The notes under the pieces are model-generated. The model saw nothing but the letters and a program-made list of their open reading frames with translations. It searched no databases and was not told the DNA's origin. The position numbers and the translations under genes were made by a program. From Polytrichum commune (Eukaryota; Streptophyta; Polytrichopsida; Polytrichales; Polytrichaceae): a DNA stretch of 64,000 nt. Shown one piece after another: positions 1 to 13,053 of this stretch (positions are counted from its first letter, which is position 1; each line of letters begins with the position of its first letter). The stretch lies in NCBI GenBank assembly GCA_950295325.1, contig OX485808.1, forward strand, positions 29,596,527-29,660,526, read 5' to 3'.

Positions 1-73
1 GTGTTGTGCAATGAAGAACTGCTTTACAAAGACTGCTACAGGTTCATGAGATTTTAAAATTTAATTTCTGCAG

Positions 74-3000
74 GTACACAGCAGTAGGTGTGTTTGTCTT
101 GAAACAGACTCTCCAAGAAGCATGGGGGCCACAAGCAGGTCAAAAGCAGAGAGAACTCAATGATTATTTACAGGTAGGACTTATATTCAAACTGGCTGAA
201 TCCAATAAATAATAGTCACCAGAATGTGTATCATGAAAGATGGTTTGTAGTACTTTCTGGTTGAAATCAATGGCAGGGGTTGGATGTTTGCCATCCAAGT
301 AAGCATTTGTTGGAGTTTATTTCATTCTGCTTAGTCTCCAATTGTGTTAGAGGAGAGTTACAAAAATGAGATGTTTTTGCCAATGACATTAGTGCAGGTC
401 TTTATGTCCCAGCGTCAATGAATTACTAGCTTATTTTGTTGTTAACATTGTTGAAGCTCATTATTGGCACAAAGTTGTATTGTAGGAACATCGCATATGC
501 ATTGGTATGGAGCTAGTAACTGCAGTATTAGGGGACCATGGACAACGACCTTTACGAGACTATGGTACAGTGTCTTCTAATTTCAGAAGCTTTGACATTT
601 ACTCTTTTTGTTTTCGTTTCAGCATGTGCTCTTGAATTGATGTTCATTCATCCCATTGAATCCTTAAGAGCAGTCATTATGTGAGTCAACACCCTAACTT
701 TATATTCCTGGTGGGTGTGAGCAGTGGTGGTGACAGCGGTGACAAATTTAATTGGGCGCCCTCACTTCCAGTCTACTCCTGATATTATTGCTTTCTGTCA
801 TCAGTGGCGACTGCCAACAAACCATTACTGGTTGTTTTCTACAAGGTAGACATATGAAATTGTACTTTTGGCTTGGATATTTATATTCTTCTGTAGGATT
901 TGATTCAGAAATTTTATGTATCATTTCACTTTTTCAGATTATAAAACTATCAAAATCCACTTTCATCATCAAAAAATGTAATTGTTCTGTAATGAGTTAA
1001 TGATATTCTAGGTTGCTATGAAAAGTCATAGAGGAAATACTTACTTAATACGAGTGCTGAAATTGAGGGTGCAAGATATGGCTGACTATATGGAACTAGG
1101 TTTAGGCAATAAAGGTTCAAACCTCTTTCTCATCAAGTTGCACTAAGATCTGGCCAGTGTCTGGGGAGATTTTTGGGTATAATCCGTCACAATCCTAGTC
1201 TTTCCAAGTCCAACAATTTGCATGTTGACATCTTTTGGTATTTCTTATTGATTTGAGGTACTTTCCATAGTTTCCTCTAAACTGATCGGTAATTTTCCTG
1301 ACGTTTTGAACGTCAACTGGTTATTTCTCAAACTCATTCAGTTCATCTGTAACTAGAGGTTGGTTCTCCCCGTTCACTTGGTGGTTGTTGATCTTTCTCA
1401 ACTTTTTCAAGTCCAAGTTTTTGGCACCATAAGTTCTATGGTTCTTGACCTTAAGTTTGATGGGTATCACTATGCAGAAATTCCGTGTCATCTTTCTTTG
1501 CTGCTTATGACGCACTATGTGAGGAAGGACTGGCAAGGACTGTGACAAAAGCATTGAATGAGGTTGCAGAGACATATTTGCCAGGTGCATATTGACCCTG
1601 CTTCTGTATTGTTGTATGTGGACCTTTGTAGCCTGTGTTGCTATCCTCTTAAGGCAATTTTAAGATGGTTGACTTATCCTTTAACTCAATCTGACATTTT
1701 GTTGGGAGTTGGTCACCCATGAATTCCCATTGGTTGTTTGCATACAAAATCAGTAATTTCTTTCCACTTGTGGTGCAATCTTGGAGGTTGTGTTTGAATT
1801 TGAATGAAGAGCAACCTATTTTGGTTCGTTGACAGCCAAATTCATTCTAGCACCTCTTGGCATGCCAAAATGAGTTTAACCCTCAATGAACCGATCCAGA
1901 ATGTTCTTCATTCAAACCTCCACAATACTTTCAAGCATGCACCAAAAACTTGGACCATGGAAAAGTGCATGCAAATTAACCAACTGCTGTCCAAAAGTAG
2001 CAGCTAGTCAAAGGATAAGTCGAGTGACATGTCTTTCTATTCATCTTGCCTATGATATGTGAGTGGTTTCCCTGTCTTAACGGCGATTTGGGATATTTTA
2101 GGTCTCTCACCATGACTGGTTCTTTATACTTGCCAGTTGATTGGGTGAGAAATAAGAAGCCAAAGTGTACACTGAAGTTAGGCAGCTTGATTCAAGAGGT
2201 TTCATTCATTGAGAGCCAGTATTGCACTTCCAAGTGTCATCCTAAGTTGAATTTTAAATGGCTTTACATAATGATTTTTTAAATGGCATCTGTTGCATAA
2301 TGCCTTGATAGTTTTACTGAAGTTGCCTGTTCTGCTGATTAAAGCAACCAGGAGTCATGAAGATATTCAAGGAGAGATACTTGAAGGACTTGTGGCTCGC
2401 ATTGTGACTCCGCAAAGTCTCACAAAGTTGGAAGAAGTTTTGGAACAGTTTCCACGTCCACCACCTCTTGAAGGTATGGGTCATTTGGTCTATGCAAATG
2501 AGTGAGTTCTATTCTTTTGATTTCCAGTGGGAAGGAGGTTATCTCAAAAGATCATTTACAGAAAACTCTCCATACTAAGGGGGCCACTTCCGAATTTTCT
2601 AATTTAATGCATGAACAAATTTATGGTGGAGAGTGGTCTATCTGAGTACATTTTACAATAATCCTGAGAGTAATGTAAGAGTAAATAGAATATTGTAAGT
2701 AATGTAAGAATAAATACAATATTGTAGTATGAGTGTATACTTACTATATTTGAAGAGTATTGTAATACTTTCATAGGGTGCCCCAAAATACCTTGTTAAT
2801 TCATGTTGGGGCTCAAGTATAAATAGGATGACCTCCCTTCGCTCCCACCATGGATTGTATTTTATTGGGCAGTATGTTAGTCTTCTGCATAAAGGTACTC
2901 ATGACTACAGTGCTTGTTGACAAATCTATATCAAGTTCTTTTGTGCAGCTGATTTGCTTGGAGGAGGGCTTCGTGAAATATGTTCAGCCAATCGTGAAAG

Positions 3001-6000
3001 TGAAAGAAAGGTAGTGATTATCACCCCTATTGGCTAGTGCTGTTTACACAATGTGGAGCTTGAATTATAATTTCTAGACATTTATCTTCACAATGACATC
3101 TTAGTGTTAATTCAGAAATTATATCAAAATAAAGACCGAACTGTCTCACGACATTCTGAACCCAAATTTTTTATAGCGATCCCAAAGTTTTTAAATTCTT
3201 GCTTGATTTTCTTACAGTTTTCTACCTTCATGTAACCTTGATGAATAACGATAATACACCTAGGATTAGTATGCTGCTACTGGCTATGCAATCATATTGT
3301 GATTGTGTTAGTCACCCATTGAAAATTAAAATGTCACACTCAGCAGGCCATTCTGTATCTATCACCCTACATTCTCTCCTAGATTTTCATACAGTGTCTT
3401 TTATGACTTGTTTTTTCAACTGGTTCATACTGTTACGCTAAGATCTGATTGGGCATTTCTTTGATAAATTTCTGTGTTATCTTTTGAGAGGTTCCAATCA
3501 ATCACATGACATGTAGTACCTTTTTGGGGCCAAAAATATCTTATCTATGCCTAATCTGACTCTCATGTTAAGGTACTTATTATGTAGTTGATTCACATCT
3601 TTCTGTTATGTTCAATCTAACTGGAACCACATGATTAGCTGCCATCATGAAACTAACCAGCATGGCTACATTTTCAGCAAGTTGAGGCCCTACTCAAGGC
3701 CGTGGGTTCAAACATGTGCTCCAACTGGGCTGACTGGATGGAAGATGGTGTTGGCGAAGTTGATTCGAGCTCAAAGACACATCTGAGACCCATGTTGGAG
3801 AGCTTTTTGCATTCAACACCTGCAGATTATTGTACCAAGAAACTTCAAGTAAAATTTGTCCTCCATTGTAGCAATTGTTGTCCAACATGTATTTGATTTT
3901 CATCATCTTTATCCTCACCGGACAATCTTGACAGGTCCTACTATGCATGTGTTGTGAACAGTCCAATATAGTCAAATTAATGCTGAACTTCATCTCATTC
4001 TTGAGAGTTTCATAAGAGTTATCTGTAAAATCTCCTGGTTGAACTCTGGGTAAATTGTCTAAAAGGTGAATTTGAGAGCTTATGCATAAAGTCACCCATG
4101 TTTTATCAAGGCTTAAATTAGCATGATGAAAGAGTTGGGCGGGGCTATAAAAAATCAACTATCTAGCTTGTCATACTAGGATTGGTGGGCCAAGTTAGCG
4201 ATTGCATAGGCAGAGAAGGAATTTAGGGTAGCAGGTCCCATGGGTTAGACCCTATTTTAGATTGTAAAGTTCTCTCAAAAAAATTGGGATTGAAGGAGGA
4301 GGTCCGACGAGGCTCACCCATGTTTCGAAATCAGGCTCTGACTCAAGAAGCTCTATTGAGCTCTTAATAGGGAAGTCCTTCAAAGAGGCACCAAACTCCT
4401 TGATTGGTCCCTCTTTGAGAAACTTTGTGGATAACTCTATTCTCCTAATGTTTCTCATCGTGTGTTATTTTTGTATGTATCTCGGTTGGCTACATTTAAA
4501 TAGTAAGTCACTAATGTTATGGTGTTCAACATTGCCTGCATATGTTACAGGAAATGATTCGGGTAATTCATAAAGCAAAATTGCCAGTCCGTTTTAAGTG
4601 CCGCACAAATACATCTGGACCAGCAACAGGCAACCAGGACCATATATTGTCTCAGTTCAAGATGGCAGTGCATGTCTTATCTGATTCCGCATTTCGGCGT
4701 TACCAAAGAGAAATGGGGTACGTGTATTTCTCGCCTCTGGACTTACTCTGTAATAGTAGATTTTATTGGGTTTGTGGTTCGTCAAGTTCTAATCAGGACA
4801 ATATGAGAGAATACAACCCTTTTAGAGATATGAAGCACCTGAGATGAAGGGGTATTTTCATGGGGGCTATGAAGTAATGTGCATATTCATGGGATATTCT
4901 GCACATTTCATGAATATTCTTATGAGATCACCAGTATATAGTCAAACTGAGGTTCATATTCCCAAATTTTTCCCCTAAATCTATTATATAAAATTTTCTT
5001 TGAAATATTATATCAATTAGATCCAATCTTATAATGGAGCTGAAATCTTAGTGAGCGAGAGTGACCCCCCCAGGATCCTCTGCCTGTCAGGGCAATTGAG
5101 GAGACCTGTAGCTTTCCAACTTCAACATACATCTGATTCGTTAAGATGTTGCTGAAAAGTACATTGAAGCACAATCAAGAGATGGTATTTTTTTTGCTCC
5201 TTGTTTGAATAGAAGAATATAATCAAAGTTTAATTGCTTGGACTTGGCACATTTATGCTGAGTGGACTTTCTGTGACAGACCAACAGTAATGAATAATGA
5301 GGACATGAGTTATTTGCTGCCTGGTTATGCTGCCAAAGTTGTCGAAATCAGAACACTTGAGCTTGGTGTGGTCTCTTATAACAATTCAGCTAATCCATGT
5401 ACTTGTGCTTTTGTAGAAAGCATCCCGGCTTATGGCCATTGTATAGAGGTATGTATGTTCATGCCCTTTTTAAAAAAATTAAAAATTAAAATCTTGTTCA
5501 TGCATTTTGTATGCTATTGGCTGGGTTTTCTTTTGTAGGAATACACATTTTAGGAACATTTGCATTTATCTATATTGTATACATTTTGTTGACTGAGTAC
5601 AGAACAGGGGGTACCCTTAATACATTTTGGATCTCTTATTCTGTGTTTCCATATTTTCAGGTTTTTTTGTTGATGTCTCTGTATACGATGGGAGTGCAGC
5701 CCCAGCAATCATGAACATGAAAAGCATTGAAGATGCAAGTACAGAGGAATTGAGAAAAGATGGTGAATGTGGGCAGGATGATTCAGTAGATGAAACCCAA
5801 AATCTAATGCTGAAGCTGAAGTTTCTACCTTACAAGGTTATTTCCAAATATGCATGACTGCTAGCAGCATAAATTAATTTTAAGAGTGATGAATGGATGT
5901 TAAGTCAAATATGAAAATTGAAATGCAGCCATTAATGTTGTGGGTTTTCATCACCACTGGTTCTCAATGAAGTCATCTCATTGTCTTGCAGATCCGCACC

Positions 6001-9000
6001 TTTCTCATTCGAAATGGCTTAAAAAATCTATTTGATAATGGTGTTGCTGATTACAAAATGTACTTTACAAGGTACAGTTTCAATGTGATGTTTCACTCTT
6101 ATTCCAGTAATCACTTATGCTTTTTAGGATATCCTTAACAACATTCACAGTACCTCACGCACACTAGCTGTCTGGGTTGTTCAATCTCGTAAATCTCCAT
6201 AAAATGTATTCATCTTTTCATTTCCTCCGGCCCCAGTACAAAGAATCAACCAATAACTACAATATCTTGTTAAAGAATTCAATTTCATATGTATTTGATT
6301 CAGGCTTCTCAAGAGATGTGAGCTTGTTTGTTGTTCTGGTATTTGAGCTCTTTCTGATCCTTAAAAAATGGACAAAAAGTTGTGGACCATAACCAAGTGA
6401 AATATGTAAACACATATTCAAAAGCAGAGTCAAGTATGGTTAGCAAAATCAAATATATGACTGGGTATACCTTTCTCACTTAAAATCCTAGTTGGAAAAT
6501 CTATGGACAAGGAGATATTTACTAAATTTTAATCTTTTCAACAATTTATCTTGGATTAGATTCTCAAACAGGGCTATCAGATTTTCCATGTCCAAGTTCC
6601 AAGTATAAGTATTGATTCAATAGATCAAAATGCTCTTACCTCGTTTTTGGTTATGAGAGGCCCATTTTTTCTCATAGGATTTGTCACTAACCTTAAGAAT
6701 TGTGTTGTAATTCTCTTAAGTTTCAATATGATGACTTTCTCGAAGTATTTTTGTGGCACCAAGCAGCAATATTTTTGGACAGGTCAACCAAAGCGGATGT
6801 ATCCGCAAAAATGTTCAACAGAATGGCCACATTTTTCTACTGTGTTTTGGTGAAAACACAACATCCTTGAAGTGTGCTTCCTCCTTTAAACCAGGAATAT
6901 GTGGAACCTTGAGTTTTCTCACGATTTGATACATTGTCTGGTTTATGTCAACCATATTACAGGCAAATGAAGGTGTGGGGGACATCACCAGGAAAACAGC
7001 ATGAACTGAATCAGCTTTTGAGCGAATGGTATTCTATTATCGAAAATTCCTTCTCACCATTGTCCTCAAAGTGCTAGCAACAAGAGAGAGAGCTCCAAAT
7101 AGTTATTTTTGCAGAAAATATGGGAGGGGCGTCAGAGGGGCACTTTACACCAGAACTTGAGGGCCTGTGATATTGAAGTCTAGAACCTCCCATTGATAAA
7201 AATTGCCAAGACCATCTCACTTCACTTTGCTTTAGAGCTTGAGGGCCTAAGGGATTAAGGAAGTTTGAATGGTCTACCAGATCTTCTGTCAAGCCCACCT
7301 CAAAGAGGCGGGTCTAATACAAAACCAGGAGACCATGAACACTTCAAAATATCACAACCCTGATTTATTATATCCCAGTGTAGAAGGACCCCATGAATAT
7401 GATGGCAATGAAATAGCATTTGGTTGAGAGCCTGGTTACTTACATGTGTATGCTACACTTGCAGGCCTGTGACCACACGAAATTCAATTTCAATTTTCCA
7501 TGGTCCTGAGTATGCTTGCCAGTTGATTGTATATTGAAGACATAATATTTGTTTGAGCGGTAGATGTTTATGATTGTCATCCTAGAATGGTATGTTGGAG
7601 CTCCTCACACCAGGTAGTGGTTCTTCAGGGCTGGTTACATCACGAAGAAAATGAAAGGAAAGAAGCTTAGCACCCAGACATATTTAACTGAAGCAGAACC
7701 ATTCCTCAAGGCATTTGCGGAACGGAGTCCGAAAAACCAACGGTTGGTTGGTGCAGCTGGAGTTCAAATTAATGTCGATGATTTTCTAGCTCAAGTAGCA
7801 CATGAGCAGGAGACAGAGGATGAATTTATTCCTGATGAAGAGCAACCCATTGCTCATGCTTCAGCTGTCAAAGCCCAAGGAATGCTGGTTTTCTTTCCTG
7901 GTATTTCATTCCCAGATCCTTGATTTAGTTTGTTTTGACTTATCTGTCAAGTCTGAGAAGTCTTGATGATCTTAATCTTTGTATTTGGTGCTCTGTATAT
8001 GTTTGTTTTGAGTGCGCCATAGTACTTGTCTGTGTTTGTTTGGGTACTTGTAAGGAAAGCAGGCCTAATATGGTCACTATCTTAATTGGGCACCTATATT
8101 TGAGTGGTATGTGGTTAGGTGCGAATTTAATAAGGGACGCAGAAAAGACATATGGTTGAAAGATATTGGACTACGTGCTCAAAATTTGCTAAGTAATCTA
8201 GGCTCAATAGTCAAGAAGAGAGAGAAACTCCACCTCGATAATGAATATGATATTCATATGAGCTCCAAAATTATGAGGCAAATGGCTACAGGCACGATTT
8301 GGATCTGCTGATTATCTCACACTGATTACGTGTTACATATCCTATGAGAAGTGGGTGCAGAGAGAAAATCATCCAAATAACACTTGTCTACCTTATGCAT
8401 ATGTGGCCTTCAGGGATACCTGGCTGTGCAAAGTCTGCTATCTGTAAAGAAATTATGGCTTCAGCGGATGGACTTGGCTCTCAACTTGCAATTCACAGTT
8501 TGATGGGTGACATGATAAAAGGTTTATGCCCAGCAAGATAGACTTTTTGTATTGACGTGAGAAGTTCAGGCATCCCTTAATCTAGCTTTGGTTATGGTAA
8601 ACAGCATGGGCATATGTGTAGTGCGACTTACCTTGGGCAACCCCAAATGCATACTATTTTGAGTTAAGTAGAAATATTGTAATCTAGAAAGTGGACCTCT
8701 GATGCTAAATACCTTGGGTACCCACAAACAGTATAAACAGTATAAACAGTATAAACAGTATAAACAGTGTGCACCCACAAAAGCATCCCAAATGTTTTTA
8801 GTTTCGAAATAGGCTCAGTAGTGTGGCCCACAGCATCATAATCAGATGCACAAATACAGGCTTCCACTTAATTTGGCAGGTGCATGTATGAAAAATAAAT
8901 CAGTACTTGACAGGCAGTATATGTGCTCTTGATTTAGGGTTTCTGAGCTTCAGAGGGTTTAACTCCCTTTGAACGTCTTTTCTGGCAGGAAAGTACTGGC

Positions 9001-12000
9001 CAAAGCTGAATAATGAGCGAGTGAAGAAGCCACATAGAATCACTTTAGCTGACAAGAATGCACCAAATAATGACGTATGGAAAACTGTAAGTCAACCTGA
9101 CATACCTTGTGTTGATATTCCTTATGGTTTGATCTTTATATGAAATAAGATGGTGATGCTGACATTGTGCTTACTTTTTCTACGTTCTGTGTTAGCAGAT
9201 CCAGAATACGTGTAATGCCACTCGTGCGATTGGTGTACCTGTCATACCCGAGTCAGAAGGTTGTGCTTGACATCCAAAAATTAATATGGTATTCAGTTTT
9301 TACTTTGTAACAATATGGTTCTAGAATTCAATTTTTATTGCTGACTCACGATTTGTGACAACTTTCTTGGGAAACAGGTTCGGGCGTAAATCCATTTGCA
9401 CTTGATGTGTTGGCGGTATTCATGTATAGAGTTCTTCAACGAACAAATCATCCGGTATTGACCTTAGCAGATATTTGATCAATTTTATTATTCTTGACTT
9501 TTTTGCACAGATATGTCAGTGATCTTGCAGAATACTGTTTTCAAATTCACTTTTCTTGTACTCACTTGTTTGCAGGGGAACCTAGACAAAAACTCTGCAA
9601 ACCCAGGATATGTGTTGCTGATGTTCTACAACCTCTACGATGGCAAGGTACAAGACTCTGTCATAGGGATCTTTTAAGTTAGTGTGTCTCTATTATCAGA
9701 CACATGTGACAATGGACTCATTTGATTTCATTTAGTGATTCTAATTACATCATAAAAGCAGTTGCTAATTATAGGAATATTTTTTACTCATGTTTCAAAT
9801 TATGTTGGAGTATGAAATTAAGTATTCTTTTCTTTGGATTTGATGGCACTAGGACCGGAAGGACTTTGAAGAGGAACTTAGGAACCAATTTGGCCACCTT
9901 GTACAAATTCCTGTGCTCAAACCAAAACGGTTAGTGGCAAGACCAGTGTCAAAGAGTATAGGGACTATGTCATTTCTGTTGGTGATCGTTAGTATTTTTC
10001 GTTATATATAGACATTTAGCGCTATGTGGGTATTCAACTCAAGAAATGAGAAGAATCATGTGCCTTTTGAGCTGTTACTCCCTTGTTCTGATTTTCTAAG
10101 ACTATAGTACTGTTCATTGCTGGTGGTGGTGCTACATCACTTGATCAAAATCTGAGCCTTTAACAAGTTTGCATCTTGGTACATTTTGGTGTTTTTGCAG
10201 AGCAATTCCAACAGCAGTCATCCATGTTATTGAAGAGGGTTTAGATCTATTTAAACGCCATACGAACCAGCATGGAAGGTGATTCTATACCTGGTGTTTT
10301 GGGGAAATAGAGATGACTTAAGATGATTGAGTTTCATTGAAAGGAAAGTTGTTCAAAATTTCTCAAAGATACACCCTTAAGTAATGACTAAAGATGAAGT
10401 TATCAACAAATAAAACCATTATTCTTGTCTCGGATGCCCCGTCGGGGCTTAGTTGTTGTTTAAGGCTTAATGTTTGAGCTGTTTATTTGGGGCTTTTCTG
10501 GTACAGGCTGGAAAGTCTCTACGGATCCTTCAAAGAGGAGTGGGCAACATGGGAGAAACAACTGAAGGACGTTATGAGTGCAAATTCTAAACACCTCATT
10601 GAAGTGCAGGTGCTGCTTCTACCTTTGGTCCAGCCCTCTGACGACGATTGATTACTACATTATATATCTGATTTATTTTGAGCCACACTATTTACTGTCG
10701 ACCCACGACAATGAACATTAGACTAATTATCACAGGTCACAGTATTTTTCTAGTAACAACTTTTCTTACTAATAACTATTATCATGGGCCATATGATTTA
10801 GGATGAATATACATTATTGTGGGTCAGTACTATGAGAACATAAGTTTAGTTGTATTGTGACAAGACGCTTCAAATAATTTCTAACGATACAACACATCAA
10901 TTTCAAAAAGTTTGAATAATTCTTTGGCCTATGATACATACCTGACACATATCAGATATGTAGTGTAGTTTGTAGTGTATAATTGTGTTATGCTTCCAAA
11001 AAGGGTCACTCGTTACCAACAAAAGTGGTGGCACCAATCCAGGTTCCTTTTCAAGAGGTAGTGAGTAGTGTGCAAGAGCAACTGAGGGCTATCACAAGCG
11101 GTGACTTCAACATGCATGTTCCAGTTGTTAAAGAAGAACGAGCATTCAGCAACATCAAATTTGTGGCCATTTCTATACCATCTGAACAACTTCTTGAAGT
11201 TCTCCAAGAGGTATCGATACAGTACAGCCTGTGGTTCTATTTGGAAAGGGCTTTGTTGGATTTATTTTGATAAATCATTTGAATCTCTATCCAAGTAATG
11301 ATGATTTGTCCTCTATTTTGAAGGATATGAAAAGATATGCATATGAAAGAAGCTCTGTAAGGTAGAGTTTAATGTATGGCAAAGTGATTGTCCTACTGCT
11401 GCATCTATATGAACCTCTATATTTTGACCGATCAAATTTCTTTAATGGTTTAATCTTGTATGAAACAAACATTTTAGGTAATATGCTCCTAATGTGAATC
11501 AACTTCATGCATCTTAAGCAAAACTATAGTTTTATACATAAGGGGCTTCGTCAGTTTTATTACGATAAATCATTATAAGTTTTTATTTCACTGGTGATGA
11601 TGCATCCTATGTAATGAAGGATATGAAAAGATATGCATACCAAAGAAAATCTGTAAGGTAGGGTTTGATCTGTAACGGAGTGATTGTCCCACTGCTGCAT
11701 CTATATAAACACTCTATAGTCATCATCAAATTTCTTCAATGGGTTAATCTTGGATGAACAAACTATTTGGAAACATGCTCCTGATGTCAAGTGACGTCAT
11801 GTATTTAAAAAGTGTTTTACACTTTTATGTGATGTGTCATGTGGGCTGTTTCTTTTGCAGGTGACAACGAAATATTCACAGATTGCCACTGTCCTCACTA
11901 AGAAAAAGTTGGAGTCGTTGTCAGCCGTTCATATTACACTGGCACACAAGCTCTCCCATGGAGTACCTGCTTTGGCAGCTTATGCACCTCTACGTGGGAC

Positions 12001-13053
12001 TGAAACACAAGTGCAACTAACTGCTGTCCTGTATTCTGAGAAATTAATCGCTCTGGAGGTTCACCTGAATGAGAATGGGGAAAGACCTGTGGAATCAAAG
12101 AACGAGTGGCCACATATAACGGTATGTATGAGAAATCACTTCCATTTACATTTGGACATTTCCCGATGGTATATAGCTTCCACAAACTTGGTAATAATAC
12201 ACTTTCCCTCATTCAGTACAGTAAGAGGCTGTTCTGAAGGCCCTTGGAAATTTAAGGGGCTACAGCATGAGGACAAGAGCTTGAGTGCCATAGCTTGGAA
12301 AATTTGGGAGGGCCAAGAGGACTGCACTTCTACTCTGCGAAAAAAAACCCCAATGTGTACCTTACATGTTTCTCAAATACATGTGTCTACAAGATGTGAT
12401 ACTTTGTGTGTGATATAAATTATGTAAGATGTCAGCATTTCCTCCTTGCGAGAAAAGTGAGGCAGTTCTTTTCAAATGAAGGGTAGTGAGGTCACTATGT
12501 ACTGGATAGAGAGCCTTGAGCATAGAGGTCGGAGAGAATGACTACTGTAAGTGATAACTAGGTTTGGTGCTTTGGTGCCAAAATGCTAATTCTTTGAGGT
12601 GACACATGGGATTGTGTAGAGGTTGTAACTAGTAGAAAAGTGACACATGAATCAAATTTGTCCAACCTCCTTATTACTGACGGTTCCTATGCCTAAAGGT
12701 AGTAGCAACTACAGTAGTGAAACTTACTACGTTATGGCTACTTGTATCCTTATAACAAGTAAGTTCATTGAGCAATGAAGCTCAAGACACTGGCCAAGGG
12801 CCAAGGAGCCAGGGCCAATCACCAAAGTGGATGGTATGACCTGCCTTAAGGCATGGCCTGACAATGACATTCTAGGAAAAGGACTGTGTTGACATCCATA
12901 AATATACTCAACTCTCCTGTTGTGCAGGTCTGGACAGATTCCAAAGTTCCAGCTAAAGAGGCCAACAAGTTACCAAAAATGGTAGAGGATGGCGAAGCAA
13001 CTCGCATCGACTTGGAACCGATTACATTGACAGGAAAGATTGATTTCTTCTGA
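74..13053 (+). CDS. RNL: tRNA ligase RNL, 3' part (24 exons)
   Basis: Plant multifunctional tRNA ligase (adenylyltransferase, polynucleotide kinase, cyclic phosphodiesterase). The family joins tRNA exon halves and splices bZIP60-type mRNA in the unfolded protein response. Exons: 74-173, 486-564, 725-845, 1478-1584, 2345-2473, 2949-3010, 3678-3848, 4551-4717, 5417-5448, 5661-5836, 5992-6071, 6963-7028, 7629-7900, 8414-8521, 8989-9086, 9199-9259, 9378-9454, 9576-9647, 9853-9929, 10201-10278, 10507-10609, 11043-11210, 11861-12121, 12928-13053. All junctions are GT-AG and phases agree, giving about 929 residues to TGA 13051-13053; Arabidopsis RNL is about 1,100, so the N terminus lies upstream. 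Visible motifs: ligase motif IV EGLVARIV (exon 5), motif V LKLKF (exon 10), kinase P-loop GIPGCAKS split by intron 13, and the two phosphodiesterase H-x-T motifs, HITLAHK and HIT, both in exon 23. No frameshift seen; identification is from remembered family sequence. Confidence 0.95.
7136..7490. mobile_element. Degenerate family B MITE in RNL intron 12
   Basis: The left end GGGGCACTTTACACCAGAAC and the segment about 7315-7490 resemble the intact element at 40429-40929, including the words accaggagaccatg, gaaatagcattt and ctgtgaccacac. The right terminal repeat is not present, so this is a truncated, old copy. Confidence 0.6.
8049..8397 (+). mobile_element. Family A repeat in RNL intron 13
   Basis: One copy of the ~350-450 bp repeat that recurs from 39 to 60 kb. 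It begins near TGTAAGG and ends near ctaccttatgca, matching the inverted terminal sequence TGTAAGGTAGAC seen in the copies at 48718 and 49240. Diagnostic internal words are cctatatttgagtgg, attggactacgtgctcaaa and gagaagtgggtgcag. The right end is about 16 bp before exon 14 at 8414. No convincing target duplication was found. Confidence 0.75.
8731..8766 (+). repeat. 9-bp microsatellite (GTATAAACA)4
   Basis: Four perfect 9-bp units in RNL intron 14, followed by a partial unit. Confidence 0.95.
10680..10830. repeat. Family H repeat fragment in RNL intron 21
   Basis: The sequence around gacccacgacaatgaac and tttttctagtaacaac matches, in inverted orientation, the repeat at 54.4-54.98 kb (gttgtcgtgggttg, gtgttactagaaaa). 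Probably an old non-autonomous element; its ends are not defined. Confidence 0.5.
11266..11805 (+). repeat. Tandem duplication inside RNL intron 22
   Basis: Two diverged direct copies, about 11266-11510 and 11562-11805, offset by about 297 bp. Shared words include aaggatatgaaaagatatgc, ctgtaaggtag, ctgctgcatctatat and gaaacatgctcctgatgt-like ends. It accounts for most of this 650-bp intron. Confidence 0.8.

Noticed and set aside
11834-12418. 194-codon plus-strand frame
   Set aside because: It is RNL exon 23 with read-through into the following intron; the coding exon is 11861-12121.
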